This document shows positions 25,096-38,856 of a stretch of DNA of 64,000 bases, piece by piece. Position numbers and translations under genes: made by a program. Source of the DNA: Circinella minor (Eukaryota > Mucoromycota > Mucoromycetes > Mucorales > Lichtheimiaceae); assembly GCA_016758965.1 (NCBI GenBank), contig JAEPRB010000112.1, forward strand, positions 62,001 through 126,000, given 5' to 3'. Positions within the stretch are counted from its first letter, which is position 1, and the number at the start of each line of letters is the position of its first letter. Under the pieces are notes generated by a model. It searched no databases and was not told the origin of the DNA. It was given only the letters and a program-made list of their open reading frames with translations.

Positions 25096-26437
25096 ATTTA
25101 TTATAAGTTAAAGTAAAGTGAGACTAGAAAAGAAGAGAAGAAAGAAAAAAGAGAAAAGAGAAAGAAAGGTGTGTCACAGAAATTTCCCATTCTCCTTGTT
25201 TTTTTTTTTTTTATCATGCACCCTAATTTTCTTTTTAATAATAAGAAACTAAACCTTTCTAGACAAGGGCTTACTGCGTTACTTTTATCTCTCTTTCTCT
25301 CTTTCTCTCTTATTATGCGTTTTTTTCATCACTGAGATCTAAACTTTCTCTCTTAAAACTTATGGTTAAAAAAAAAAACAAGGGCGTTTTTATTTTTGTT
25401 CCTGGTTTAACTGTGCCACAGAAAGGGGGATTTTAGTGCGTATATATTATTGTTACATTTTATGAAGTCCATTACATCACCCGCGTCATTTCTTTACTTC
25501 TAATTTTTGCCAAGATGTTGATATTACTATATTAATGAATAGAATCGTATATGAGGCTGTATCATTTAATTTAACTTTTGAAGAATTTGTTTCTTGATCA
25601 GCTGTTTGTGGCTCGTTTGTTACTCTAAAATTGTATTATATGGTATTATTATTATCATTTATATTTGTTAAATCATGGAGAATAAATGAACTTTATATAA
25701 GCTTTTATTTTTGTTTTTATCATATATCCATTGTATTATATTATCATAACATGTGAAGAAGAATATACGTATATAAATCAGAACCCAATCTTTTTTGTCA
25801 TCATGAATAGAAAAAATGATGTATTATCCACGCCAAGGTACGTATTAGATATTTAATGTGTTTGTTTCTATAATTATTCATGATTTTTTATTAATAAAGA
25901 ATAATATGTTTTGGGGACTGGGGCGTTAGGAATAATAATGCTTCATTCTGCATATATTGTTTTTTTTTTTAAACACAAAACAAATATATGCATTCTATCC
26001 TCCCTAAAAGATATTATTATATAGATTATATATATTACATCCTTATATAAAAAAAACAGGTTAAGTTTAGATTAGTAAACTTATACTTGAATGCAGATAT
26101 AGTATTGTTTATTGCAACAACAGTTTAACATAACAACAAGGGTTTTCTACTTGTAATATTAATAATTTATCTAATGAACTTTGTATTCCAGTAAAAACCA
26201 TTCATATTCTAAAAAATTCAAATACTTTTTTTTTTCTTTTTTACTTTGATAGATAGATCACAAAAAAAAAAAAAGTCTATTGCTAATTACAAAAAAAAAG
26301 AGAGAGAGAGAGAGAAGAAAACAACTTTTTTTTTTCTGTTATACTGATGATGTTATAAAATGGAGGGAAAAAAAGGGAAAATTTGGATGTAGATGAATTG
26401 GATGGGTTTGTTATATGTTATATCTAAAAAAAAAAAT
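25096..26437. other. Intergenic, no supported gene
   Basis: Upstream DNA of the CYSTM gene (GA-rich and CT-rich tracts at 25120-25170 and 25287-25310) followed by AT-rich spacer and the 3' flank of the uL22m gene, with a GA run at 26300-26314. No coding or RNA feature is recognised. Confidence 0.45.
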
Positions 26438-27494
26438 CTACCAATTATAAAAAGCCTTTGGGTTATAAATTGGTTTATTTTCCTTCAATGAAGTCCAAAC
26501 CTTCTTTGTATCATTCCAACCACGAATCTTTCTTCGGTTAGCTTTCACTTGTTCAACTTCAGGTGCTTCTTCAAGTAAAAATTTAATATGTGCTTCCTTA
26601 TGATGCATCACACCAAATTGACCACGACCATGTGGTTTAATACGTTTAATATATCGTCCTTTACCAACCCATGCTTGTGCTATATAATTTGTTCATTCTT
26701 AACTAACAATGTCTCTCTCTCTCTTTTTTTTTTTTTTTTTTTTTTTGTCTGATAATAATAATAATAAGAATACATACCAACAACCAAGTTTTTCATATCA
26801 TTTTGCTCAGTAGCATTCTTTCTAGCAAAAGCTAAATTATGCAAAATTTTACTAGCAGTTCGTTTTGATGAAAATTCCATTTGTTTAATAGCTTCATCAA
26901 CAGGTAAATTTCGGATTTGTCGTGCAAGCATATTTAACTTTCGTGGACTCGTTTTCATATTCGTTGAAGACCATTGATACTAAAATATAATCGTTTATTA
27001 AATACTAGCTCAAAAAAGTAACAAATGATTTTTTTTCTCTCTCTCTCTATTTTATTCTTACTTGTTTTTTAGCAGCTTTTTTACCACCTTGTTCTAATGG
27101 TTGAGTTTTTTCAGTTTCAACAGTAATATTGTCAAACAAAGAAGACGCGCCAACATTAGGACGAGACGTAGTAGGTTCTTCAGCTAAACGAATAGGTGCT
27201 GTAGAAAATCTAATATATATACACAATCGATCCATGATATAATTAAAAAAACAAGTTTTTTTTTTATGTAGGTGTTGTTGTTGTCGTTGTTATTATTTCG
27301 TTTATTGTTCCATTATTTATGAGTTGTACCTTTGTAAACGTGCAGGTTGTTGTGACAATGGTCTACATACAGCACGAAATGCTGAAGCTATATAATATAT
27401 AAATTAGGTTAATTCAAAATTGGACATTTGTTTTAATAGTTCCATTAATTTAGAAGATAAAAAAAAAAAACTTACATAATGAAAAACTGGTCAT
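26438..27494 (-). CDS. MRPL22: Mitochondrial large-subunit ribosomal protein uL22m
   Basis: Five exons (27494-27476, 27387-27330, 27209-27062, 26979-26778, 26679-26438) give 222 residues with all junctions in frame. The N-terminus, MTSFSLSSAFRAVCRPLSQQ, is Arg/Ser-rich and lacks acidic residues, as a mitochondrial targeting peptide would. After a Lys/Gln linker the uL22 fold begins: TSPRKLNMLARQIRNLPVDE, KILHNLAFARKNA and, at the conserved C-terminal hairpin, IKPHGRGQFGVMHHKEAHIK. uL22 lines the nascent-chain exit tunnel of the large subunit; the presequence-like start and long N-terminal extension point to the mitochondrial rather than cytosolic form. The first exon is only 19 nt. The A/T-rich introns contain long T runs. 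Confidence 0.93.
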
Positions 27495-28149
27495 TATGAT
27501 TTATTGTTGTCGTTACCGGAGAACTTTTGTTTTTTTGTTTTTTTTTTTTACTTGAAGCCATCCATCCATTCATGGTTTTCAAAGTCCGTATCTATTTTGG
27601 GTAACTGTCATAAAAAAAAATATGTAGTTTTTTTAAGTTGAACCAAAACACTATAATTTTATAGGTAAAACTGATAATATTGGGGAATAAAACAATAATT
27701 GATCATTTAAAATTTGATTTATTTATTAAGTAGCTACTATTGTCTATTCAAAAGACTTTTCAACATTTATATACTGCAATAATATGAGTTCTTGCTAATG
27801 TAGGTAGAATGATGTATATATATATATATATTTATGAGATTTACAAGAATGTTATAGGTTTTGTTGAATAGAAAAATAATTATATTATATATTAATAATA
27901 TAGTGAATAAGTATATAAAAAAGTATGAAATAATAAATTAATAGATAATAAAGAAAAGAAAAAGGAATAGTCGTTATATACGTATATAAAAATAATTCAG
28001 AAAATGAGTAAAATAAATAAAAATAAATGGTATTTTTTGCCTTCTTTTTTTTTCATGATGATTTAGTGAATCATGAATATAATATATAAAAACATATCAA
28101 AAAGTATACTATTTTTTTTTTTTTTTTTGTTACTCATATATATATATAT
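27495..28149. other. Intergenic AT-rich spacer
   Basis: Promoter side of the uL22m gene and 3' flank of the ArAE gene. It is very AT-rich with TA repeats (27817-27832, 28136-28149) and no coding signal. Confidence 0.45.
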
Positions 28150-31100
28150 TTATAATAATGAATCAATACGTCTTGCTCGATCAGCAAATCGATTTTCACC
28201 AACAATAAATCGAACAAGATCATTTAAATGTTCAAGTTCTTCAATAATTTCTTCTGTTGAACTAGCCATAGCAAACCAACATAAATTTTGATATCGAACT
28301 AAATTGGTTGTACTTTTAGCTTCTTTTCTTCTACAACGAATTAAACGTGAACGAGCTGCTCTTGCAGAAGGCATATATGCTGGTAAAGGAATTTTGGATC
28401 TTAAAGAACTAAAAATTTCCACATAAAATTATAATAGGAATCAGTTAAATAAATGTATATATAAAAGATAAAAACAAAATGTTATATATATATATAACTT
28501 ACGATTGAAGGGTATAAAAATGAAGCAACATGGATGCCGTCTAATTATTATTATAAGAGTATATATATTAATAATCATGTCTTTTTTTTGTTTTTTTACT
28601 TGAAATACAAGAATATAATTTTTTTTTACCATATCCCGTCGATGAATATTATAATCTTGTAAACAAATATCATTTTTCACGGATCGTGGCATAGAAGCCA
28701 ATGAAATTCGAATAGATAACATACGATCCAATAAATTTAATGTTGAGACGATCATTTCCTTATAAAAATCTTTAGGAAAAGGTCCTTTAAGCCGAGGTTC
28801 ATGATCTGTCAATTCTAATAATACACTGCATCCATTGATCGCTTTTTGAATCCTTCCTTCCATTTTTTGTGCTTTTTTTACATCTTCTTCTGAAGGTTGT
28901 AAATCTTGATCATGAAATAAAAAGGTTCCTATTAAATATGTATAATAATCACCTAATTCTCCAATAATACCCGCAAGAGATTTTCGTACAGCATGTCTTG
29001 CAACAAATGGCCATATTGACCTATTATATATATATATATATAAATGTTCTAGACTCGTTAGTAATAGGATTAAATATAGATAAGCTTTTTAACGTTGTGT
29101 ATCAATATTAAAGAAATCATATGATACATGAATAATAAAATTAATTTTTTTCATAGACAAACAACGAACAATCATTTTTTTTAAATAAATAAATTATCTA
29201 TGGATCTTACCAATTAAGTAAAACTGCAACTAAAATACCAACAACAACAGTAGCAGTACGTTTCCTATATATATATATATAAATGGGGGATTGGTTAAAC
29301 TTTAATGTATATAAAAAAAAAAAAAACTATATACTAATTTTTTTTTACATACCAAACAGTTTCTGATATAGGTTCAGCTTGTTGAGTAACATGACGACTT
29401 AATGCTACAGCCATATAAGTCATTAATACAACAATACCCACTTTGTTATAGGTGCTTGCCAAATGAATGTAAAAAAAAGGTATAGCTAAAATAATAATAA
29501 TATATCAGTGAAAAAAAAATGACATTCATCAATAAATTAAATCAAAGTGTCTTTTACCATCAACCCCCCCCCCTTTTTTTTTTGAACTTATTTCCAATTA
29601 TAATATGTATAATATATATAATTATTGATCAATTTAAATTTCAATTAGATTTTAATACACTTACATAGTAACACAGCAAAGAGTGCTAATAAGTAGGGGC
29701 TACCCCCATCTGCTTCTAAAGCAGCCCACCCCGTAAATGCGCCCACTAAAGTTCCTACAATTCTCCAAAAACTTGCTTCCCATGTACCACCACTAATATG
29801 ATGCATGTAATAATATGAACCAAAAAAAAAAACTATTATTAGTATTAAAACAGTAATAAGATGACATGCATATATCTCTATATATTACCTAGTTGGATTC
29901 ATAATAGCAATAATCGTCATGCATGACCATTGACCTTTCACAGTTTCATACCAAGCTGTAGAAGAAGGTATAAATGAAGGAATACTTAATAAAAGTACTG
30001 CCATCGCCATTTTAAAAGCAAATTTGAATTCATAATTTTTAAAAAATTGTAAAAATTTCCAAGTAGCATAACGTATACGTAAAAATAAAGGTGGTTTCAT
30101 TTTTTCTTGTTCTTTTTGTTTTCCTTCTTCTCCGTCTATTTTATTAGATGCTTCTAAATCTTCTTCTCTTGGTATATCAAAAATAGGAGCTGGTATATCC
30201 ATATGGTGAATGGGGAGTGTTTTAGCAATACTCGATCGACGACGTCGCATAGATAGAGTTGATTTGGATGATACTTTTTCTAAACTAGGTAAAATCGTAC
30301 TACTCGTTTGTGATGCAACAGATGACATGCGTCTCGCTTTTGGTCTCACAGATGTTTCAGTTGTTTTAATACGTTGTAAACGATATTCATCCGTTGCATC
30401 TGGTATACGTTCTTCTTTTATAGCGGGTTGCAAAGTAGCTATAAAAAAAAGATTGTTTTTTATAAATCATTTTGTTTTTTTTTTTTTGTTATAATAATCA
30501 CAAATAAACAATAAAATTTAAAACTTACATAAAGAATATCCACCCTTATCTCGAATACTTTGATGATTATTAGAACTAGCCCATTTTTTCCACCATTTTT
30601 GAGTTAATTGAGGCATATAGAGACGACGATGTTTTTGACCTTGTCTAGCATCTCGTAATTCATCCATTGTTTTCGCCATACTTTCTAATTCAGTGGCGAC
30701 TTCACGTAATGAAAAAATAAAAAAGAAGACTAAAAATAATTCTTCACGCATACCCAAATCCAACATTTCACTGCCAAATTTAGATTGATTTAACTGGTAT
30801 AATTTACGCATACGTTCACTTTCGGCGTCATCAAAGATGGAAATCGCTCGTCGAATGGTTTTAGCACAATCACATTCTTTTGGATCATGTTTTAATTTTT
30901 TTGAAAGTTTCTTTTCTTGTTGTGTCGCCACTGCTTCATCCTCCTCATTCTCTGATTTTTTCTTTTTCTTTTTTATCTTGAGAACATGAGAAAGATATGA
31001 TTTCCAAGTTTTCCAAATGGATTTGTCATCTTCATCATCCATATCTAATTCTTCACCAATACTATGACTAATACAATCCAAAACGGGTACACATTCCATG

Positions 31101-33376
31101 GATAATCGCATCAATGGATCACGTAAGCTTTCCAAATAAGTGACTAATAATTCACCGTCTCCATGTTCAGTTAATTGTCTATTCTTTTTACGAGGTGGTT
31201 TTGGTACAGGTCCACTTAATCTGGAGAGATTTAAAAAGGATCGTATAGAAGATACTGATTTTTGATTTTGTTCTTCGTGATCTTCATCTTCAAGAGAATT
31301 ACGTCGTGATCCAGCTCTTGATCCAGCTCTTGAACCTGCTCTTGATCCCATTCGAGAATTAGGTCTTGAATTTTGAGGTGATGTATGATGACTTGTTGCA
31401 GCAAGCATAGCAGCACGTCGTAATGTTAATTCATCTTCTGTATTTAACCATCGTAAAGTAGTTGGTTTTTTAATGACAGGATCATCGTATGGATGTGTTT
31501 GTTGTTGTTGTTGTTGTTGTTCATCATCTGTATTATTATCATCTGTATCTTCCTCTTCTGTATTCTCTTCTGTTTCAGTTGCTAATGCAGCAATCACATT
31601 TTCAAATAATACACGTTCCGTTTTTAAACTACCACCCAAAATGTTAAGATGTTTTGTTAAACGATCCATCGATTTTTGAATATTTCCCAATTCGTAAGGT
31701 CGGATATAAGTATAAGATACTTCATATTTCGCTTCATGATAAGCACTTTTTACTTTTGTCATGCCAGCACGCATTTTTTCAGCCGTTTGATCAACTACTT
31801 CACCAGCTACCATTTCAGAATCTGGATCTAAAAAGAATTGTTTGGTAATCATATCAAGCATTTCTTTACTACTATTGGATGTATCTTTTATTGCTCGACC
31901 TATACCAATTTTTTTTTGCGTTTTTTTTTTTTTTTTTCATGTAATTATATATTAATTAAATATATTTTTTCCATGTCATATAACTACATTCTCTTTCTCT
32001 CCCCACCCCCAATTTGTATTTATTTTTGATGGTTCGGAGGGAGAGGGGTGTGTGTGTGTGAGTAAGGAACGAGAAGAAAAAAAAAAAAATAATGATCCCT
32101 CCTTTCCCCCCCCCCACTTTTTTTTTTATATATATATAACTTACCAAGTCCTTCAACAGCAGTTTCTGGCCAAATAAATAAATTAACAAATTGTGAAATA
32201 GCTGCTCCACAAAGTAAGGGTAATCCAAATTGAAGAGGTAATTGAATAGGTAAGGTTGTTTGTAATAATCCAGCTCTTGTACTAAAACTAAAGATAAAAA
32301 CAATCATGGCTTGTAATGAAAAAAAGAAAAATCTTGGAAAAAGTTGTCGAATCATTTGTGCCAAAAAAATTCCAAGAAATAAAAATAAAGCATTGATGAC
32401 GGCCCCTCTTTCAATGGTTTCCAAATGATGATTGTTGTAGACAACAGAACAAGCAAGACCTGCATACGCTAATCCCATACCAAAACAAACACCTAATGCA
32501 GAGGTAATGGTGGTATCGAATTGAGCTCCCATACTACGCCCTGGATGATTGAATACAACACCCGCTGTTGTTAAAAAGGCGGCTGCGCCAAGTGCATGTG
32601 TCAAAGGAGGAATTAAACTGAATAAGGTAGATATAGAATAAGCCAAGGTACATTTTAATACACGACGTACAATACGTGTAGGAAATCGTCGATGAACAAA
32701 ACTGATAACACGTTCTTTTTTTGATTTAGGTTGTTCGTCAATGGTATGTATCGAAGTGGCAAATGAATAAGCGCGTCCAATATATTCAAGTTTAGGTCGA
32801 AATGAAACACCACGTGGAGGTTTTTGTTTTTGTTCGTCGTCGTCGTCTTCTTTGAGTAGGTTGGGATGAGGTGTTTTGGAATGGTCGTTATACATATTTT
32901 TAATACTATTATAATCGTTGGTAAGATCGGGATGATCATTATTATTGTTAAATGTACTCGATTGACTGCCTTTACTAGATATACTAGGTGATGTTGTAAA
33001 TATGGCTGGTGCTAATGTGGGTGGTATATGTGAAGATTCTTTTTCTTTTAATTCATTAGGAACGGTGGATGAATTCTGTGGTTTCGGGGGTGATGCATTT
33101 CCTCCGAAATCCAGATCAAAGTACCTGAAATTTTAAAAAGGATAATAAGAAGGAGAAAAAAAAAAGAAGAGAGAGAGAGAACAAGTTTATTATTAATATT
33201 ATTATTAATATTTTTAAGCCTCTTTAACCCTATACATTAATGACTATAATATAATGTTTGCTTTACCCAGGTCTTTTCTCCATAAGTGTGGGAGAATTAT
33301 TATTATTATTATTATTATTGTTATTATTATCGAATGATGAATTAAAGCAGTGATCGGAAGGCTTATTTGTTTCCAT
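28150..33376 (-). CDS. Bre4/ArAE-family membrane transporter (DUF2422 and DUF2421)
   Basis: Ten exons (33376-33267, 33124-32145, 31899-30529, 30438-29889, 29792-29665, 29485-29353, 29264-29211, 29020-28630, 28540-28503, 28408-28150) give 1337 residues with every junction in frame. The N-terminus is poly-Asn and disordered. A first membrane block spans about residues 193-360 (GAAAFLTTAGVVFNHPGRSM, then FLFLGIFLAQMIRQLFP). A long cytosolic region follows with poly-Glu/Gln, a repeated RAGS motif and Lys tracts, then a second block around residues 955-1110 (MTIIAIMNPTSGGTWEASFW). The C-terminal domain has SIWPFVARHAVRKSLAGIIG and GPFPKDFYKEMIVSTLNLLD. This two-block architecture is that of fungal aromatic-acid-exporter-like proteins related to yeast Bre4 (brefeldin A sensitivity). 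Transport of organic anions or a role in endomembrane function is family inference; the substrate is unknown. One exon is 38 nt. Confidence 0.87.
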
Positions 33377-36115
33377 AGATATTTTTGATTTCGTTAATTA
33401 TATATATATATATATTTTTTATTGAACTCCTTTCCAAAACGAATCTTCTCACAGTCATACGTCTCTCTTTTTTTTTTTTTTTTCTATAGTTGTTTCAAAA
33501 ACTTTTTTTTTTTTTTTTTTTTTTTTTTGTTGATGTATATATAATATCTGTGTGAAAAGAAAAAAAAAAAAGACACTGGTTCTGATCAAACTTAAAAAAA
33601 AAAAAAAAAAGTGGAAAAAAAAAAGCGTTTCTTTTTATTATTATTTACTAATCGAAAATAAAAAAAAGAAACCAAAGAATTACTCAAAACGCGGGAATCA
33701 ACGAGAAGTTACGAGAAGAGAAAGAATGATGGGAGCGGGGATAATAATGAACTAAAACCATCCACGTTTTCCTTGGCAACTACTATTTAAAATAAACTTT
33801 GTTTATTACTATTGTTACCAAAAAAAAATACAAAAGATAAATTTTTATTTATTTTATTTGTAATAAAAACATGGAATTGTTTTGCGCAACTGTTAAAAAA
33901 AAATAATAATAGAAGAAAAAAAAATGTCAAATTAGAAAAAAAAAATCAAATCAAATCAAATCAAATCAAATCAAATCAAATCAAACTTAATGCACACTGT
34001 TTTGCCCTTTTTTTTTTTTTTAGCACCCTTTTTTACAATTTTAACACCCCACCAATTATTCTATTTTAATCTCAATTTGGTAATTAAAGTGGCACACGTA
34101 AAAGTAAAAAAAAAAAAAAATTTATGCGACCCTACTATTACTACTACTAACAACAAGTTAAAAAAATATTAAAAACAAAAGTATAGAAAAATAAAGGGGT
34201 GGATAGGAGGACGCCGGGGGGCTTATATATTTTCAGAGTGTAAAAAAAATAATAATAAAAAGGGTAATAAATAATATATATCAAAGATATAAAAAAAAAA
34301 AAAAAATCCATTAAAATGAATGAAATATTATAAAAAGTCATTTAGTAATACAATAAAAAGTGTTGAAGTTAAAAATGCGCATGAAAAAGAAAACAGATGG
34401 GGAGGGGGGGAGTTGAATGAAGTAAACGTTTCCTTGTATCACAATAAATGTCATGTAAGATGTATATCATTATTTCATCATTTTTGAATGAATAAAAAAA
34501 AGTAAAGTGGAAAGCTTAGTGTATTATCATCCATCCAATATAAATTATAAGCTTCTGAGATAAGTAATATCGAGTAAAAAGAAGCGGCCAATTGATCATT
34601 ATAGTAAACATATATATATATATAACTATATAACAACACACGATAATGAAGATCATCGCAGCATATATAACAAAGTTGTTATGAATATGTGTTGTGTCAC
34701 ACACACGACAAGCAGTGGGTTAGTGAAAAGAAGTTTTAACTTAATGACGAGTGGTTTATAGTTTTATTATTATTTATTATAAACGCTAATTAGTTGTGTT
34801 ATATATATCATTGGCTTATGTAGTTAAGATGATAAACATGACATATTGGGGACGCAGTAAATAAAATAGAATCGATAGTCAGGGCTGAATTTTTTTTTAT
34901 ACAAATGATGTATATAATATAATATTATTTATAATAAACCACAAAAAAAAAGCATGTCTGTGTGTGTGTGACAATGCGCCGATGATCGGCAGGGCAAAAA
35001 AAAAAAAAAAAAAAAAAAATTATTAAGAAGGCTTACCTAGTCGGGAAATGCATGTTAGCAGATAAAGCATTTCTCCTCATGGATACTATTCTATATGGGG
35101 CCTCATGGATAGGGAGTAAATATATATAAAATTACACTGTTTTCTTTTTTAAAGGGGGGGATGAACAAGTAAAAAAAAGGTTAACGAGATGACCTTTTTT
35201 GGGGAAAAGGGGGGAAAAAAGAAGAAAAGAAGAAGAATGAAATTTTGAAGGATAAAATCGAGACCGAAAAAAAAAAACCACAGTGAGTGAGAGTGTGTGT
35301 TACACTACTGCTAAATGCTTAATATCTTTTTTCTCCACTTCTGCCATCCCCCCCCAAGTAAAAAGGGAGAGAGAGAGAGAGAGAGAGAGGGAGGAAAATC
35401 GTTTAATAAGTGTTATAGAACAAAAATAAAATATAGAGCTATTAATATAAAATTTATTTTGACTGGTTGTCCCCAATAAATGCCATTACAAATAAAGTAA
35501 TCTTATTGTTATACAACGACTGTTGATCTGTGCTGAGAAAAGCAACATCAACAACAATGCAACTTGTTAAAAAAAGAACAAATTGTAAAATGAATATGTG
35601 TGCAGATTTACATGTAAAAAATGAGTGTTCTAATGCGTAGTAAGTTAAAAAAAAATATGTATGATGTAAATAATTAACTCTCTCTCTCTCTCTCTTAATA
35701 ATGATAATTATTATACTCCATATGTGGGCGTCTCCGAGACGCACAGTTCTTTTTTTTTTTTTTTTTTGTCACATTACAGTCCAATTATCATGCTTTGCCC
35801 TTATTTCATTTCCATCACCACACATCAAAAAAGATAAATTTTTTTTTTTATTTAAATAACCTTTGTTCTTTGCCTAATTTTTTTTTTTTCGTTTAGTTAA
35901 ATTTTTCTTCTTTTCTTTACCTTTTTTTTTTTTTACTCCTTTCAAGAAAAAAAAAGAAAAGAATTCTTTTTGTTTTCTATATCTAGTTTATTTTTTTTTT
36001 CTTTCAACTTCTCTCTCGTTATTTTTTTCTTCTTTATTTTTTTTTTTATATATAAACAAAAACTAAATATAAAGACAAATTTCATATATATATATATATA
36101 CATCAATTATCAGTC
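33377..36115. other. Long intergenic region between divergent ArAE and PUF genes
   Basis: Promoter-rich spacer of 2.7 kb with extreme homopolymers (poly-A of more than 20 at 34997-35019), a (TCAAA)n array at 33946-33985, GA/CT tracts (35365-35391, 35677-35694) and T-rich DNA just before the PUF start. A minus-strand mini-exon-like stretch (ATG at 35080, MRRNALSANMHFPT, with donor GTAAGC after 35037) has no partner exon. No intact gene is supported. Confidence 0.45.
33946..33985. repeat. (TCAAA)8 microsatellite
   Basis: Eight tandem copies of TCAAA, preceded by A runs, lie in the ArAE/PUF spacer. A simple repeat with no evident function. Confidence 0.9.
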
Positions 36116-36527
36116 ATGTTGACATCTTCTGCTGCTACTCTGGCCACTACAACAAATAGTTCTATCACTGAAGAAGGCATTTTGACAATGTCTAACAATA
36201 ATAAATGGCAACAACAACAACAACAACATCACTCATCTAATGATAATGATATGCCTTTGTTTCCTTTACCTCCTGTATCATCTTCATTGAAATCAAGACA
36301 ATCATTTGGTTCGAGTTCTTTGGATGATCTTGATTATTTTGGTCGACTTACAACACGTCTACCAACACCACCAAGTGCTTTTCCTGGTAATGTTGCTGAT
36401 CATGGTTCATCAGGAACTCCATCACCTAAAGAAGAAAATTATGATTTGAAACATGTTGGTTCATTTGATTATTTTGATCCTTTTTATTCGCCACTCATTA
36501 ACAAGGTATATATATATATTTAATCAA

Positions 36528-36559
<32 letters not shown>

Positions 36560-38856
36560 CCCACAACCCCTAATTTACTTTGGTATCCAAGAAAAAAAAA
36601 AAAAAAACTAAACGACATGATATTTAATTAATAGGATAACGTCACCATGACAACAACAACAAATAATAATAATAATAAAATGTGGCGAGATGATTATTTG
36701 TATAATACCAATAACAGCACGCATGCTGAATTTACCAATAATAATAATAATAATAATAATAATCATTCTATCCGCCAATCACAACACATATCCAATATGA
36801 TACCCTCTGCTCATGTAGTATTTGATAAAGAACAACAACAACAAAATCATCAAGAAGAAGAAGGGCAGGCTCTTCCTATCATGGCACGAACACTTAATAA
36901 TTTACTTTCAATGTCAATGTCAACAATGAATACCATGTCTTCTGACCATTTACGACATCACCTTTGTAATGCCATTGACATAATTCATAATCTTGTCAAG
37001 TCAGTCGATAATACACAAGCGGAATTAGACAAGGTTTGTGGTCTGCATGTGGCCAAGTTTGGTTAAAACAAAAAAAAAAAAAACTTATTGAAAAATAGAG
37101 TGTTACCTAAATCCCAAAAATAACATTATATTTATAAATCAACTTCTTTAGAAATGTCATCAAGTTTGGAGTTTACAATCTTGTCTTTCAACAAAAGAAC
37201 GTGAAGTCCAGAACATTAAACAACAATTGGTGCTTGTAACACAATTATGTGATGCACAAGCAACGCAACTTTCTTATCAAAAGAAAAAACAAGATGTCAA
37301 TATTACTTCTGTCAATGATCAACAACAACAAAGTTTAAGACAAACAAAGTAAGCTTACTCCTGTTCCTATATATATATATATATAGTAATACTCAAAAAA
37401 AAAAAATTATTATTATTATTACCTGAAATTTATATTAAAAATATATATATATTATTTTAGATCTTTGCGTAATCTTCATGATAATAATAAATCAGTCATA
37501 ATAACAGATACAAAAATCTTGTCTACAAATTCTACTACTGCTTCTGTACCATCTACTACTACTTTGGAAAAAGGTAGTAACCGACGACGTGCATCTCCTG
37601 AGGTAATATATATATATATATATATATAAATTCACTTTTTATTATTGTATAAAAATGTATACATTACTAATTGAAATAAATGTAATTTATTGATATAGAA
37701 ACATGCAAACACTAATAATAATAACAATAATAATAATACGACGGATCGTCGAGCACATCATCATCATCAACCTACTCAAAATGCAGAATATCGACGTAAA
37801 TTAATTGACAAGAATACACCTGTTGATTGGGAAGTCATGATTGATAAAATTATTCAACGAGGTGACCAACAAGCTTCTTTATTTTTACAACAAAAACTCA
37901 AGGCAGCTCATACAGAAGAACAAAAACAAATTATTTTTGAATCTATTTTACCCCAAGCGTATCCATTAATGACCAGTCGATTCGGTAACTTTTTGGTTCA
38001 ACGCTTATTTGAAGTGGGTTCACATCAACAAATAAGTGCATTGATCGCAAAAATGCAAGGTCGTATTGTTTCTCTCACTTGTCAACCTTTTGGATGTCAC
38101 GTATTACAAAAAGCATTTGATTGTTGTCCTGATGAAACCACCCGTTCTTCTATGGTTCAAGAATTATTTGAAAATATTGGTGAAACCATTACTCATAAAC
38201 ATGCTTGTCATATTTGGCAAAAGGTGTTTGAAATGCAATGGACATCAGAAGCACCTCCTGTGATGAACCGTGTAAATCAAGCATTGCAAGGTAAATGGAC
38301 TCAAGTGGCACTGGATGAAACGGGTAGTCTTGTCATTCAACATATCTTTGAAAATGTATGTGAACAAGAAAAACGTCCTGTTTTGGATGAAGTACTTGAG
38401 AATATTATGATTATTGCCAAAGGCCAATGGGGTAATTGGGTTGTCCAACATATTCTAGAACAAGCTCAAGATAGTCGGGACCGTGAACATGCATTTGATG
38501 TGGTTCTAGAACATGCTGCAGCTCTTTCTATGGATCAATTTGCTTCCAAGGTAGTTGAAAAAGCCCTGCGTACTGGAGGTTCCATGTTCCTTGAACAATT
38601 TATGGAGAAGGTGATGTCTAAACATAATCAACGACGTGAATCACTTATTGATATGGCATCCGATCAATATGGTAATTACGTTGTACAATGGCTCATTAAT
38701 CATGCAGGCTCTGAACATCAAGTCAAGATGTGTCGATTAATCAAAAAACATATGGTTTCCCTTCGTGGTTCTAAATATGGTCAACGTGTTGCCTTCCTTG
38801 TTGAAAAAGTTTTACGATCACAAGAAATTACTACTTATCCAGGAGGTCAACAATAA
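36116..38856 (+). CDS. PUF (Pumilio-repeat) RNA-binding protein
   Basis: Five exons (36116-36505, 36635-37033, 37152-37348, 37461-37602, 37699-38856) give 761 residues with in-frame junctions. The N-terminal half is low complexity (poly-Asn, poly-Gln, Ser/Thr-rich) with short conserved-looking patches such as SLDDLDYFGRLTTRLPTPP and a coiled-coil-like stretch in exon 3 (CLSTKEREVQNIKQQL). Exon 5 holds the Pumilio fold: successive repeats FGNFLVQRLFEVG, FGCHVLQKAFD, HACHIWQKVFE, TGSLVIQHIFEN, WGNWVVQHILEQ, FASKVVEKALRTG and YGNYVVQWLINHA. PUF proteins bind 3' UTR elements and repress or localise mRNAs. Several repeats deviate from the classic N/S-Y-x-x-Q base-contact triplet (HACHIWQ and FASKVVE, for example), so RNA specificity may differ from canonical PUF3-type proteins. 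No RRM is visible, unlike yeast Jsn1/Puf2. Confidence 0.9.

Noticed and set aside
31473..31679. Plus-strand Cys/Ser-rich frame
   Set aside because: It is antisense to the poly-Gln and poly-Glu part of the ArAE exon; the Cys run mirrors the CAG-type repeat.
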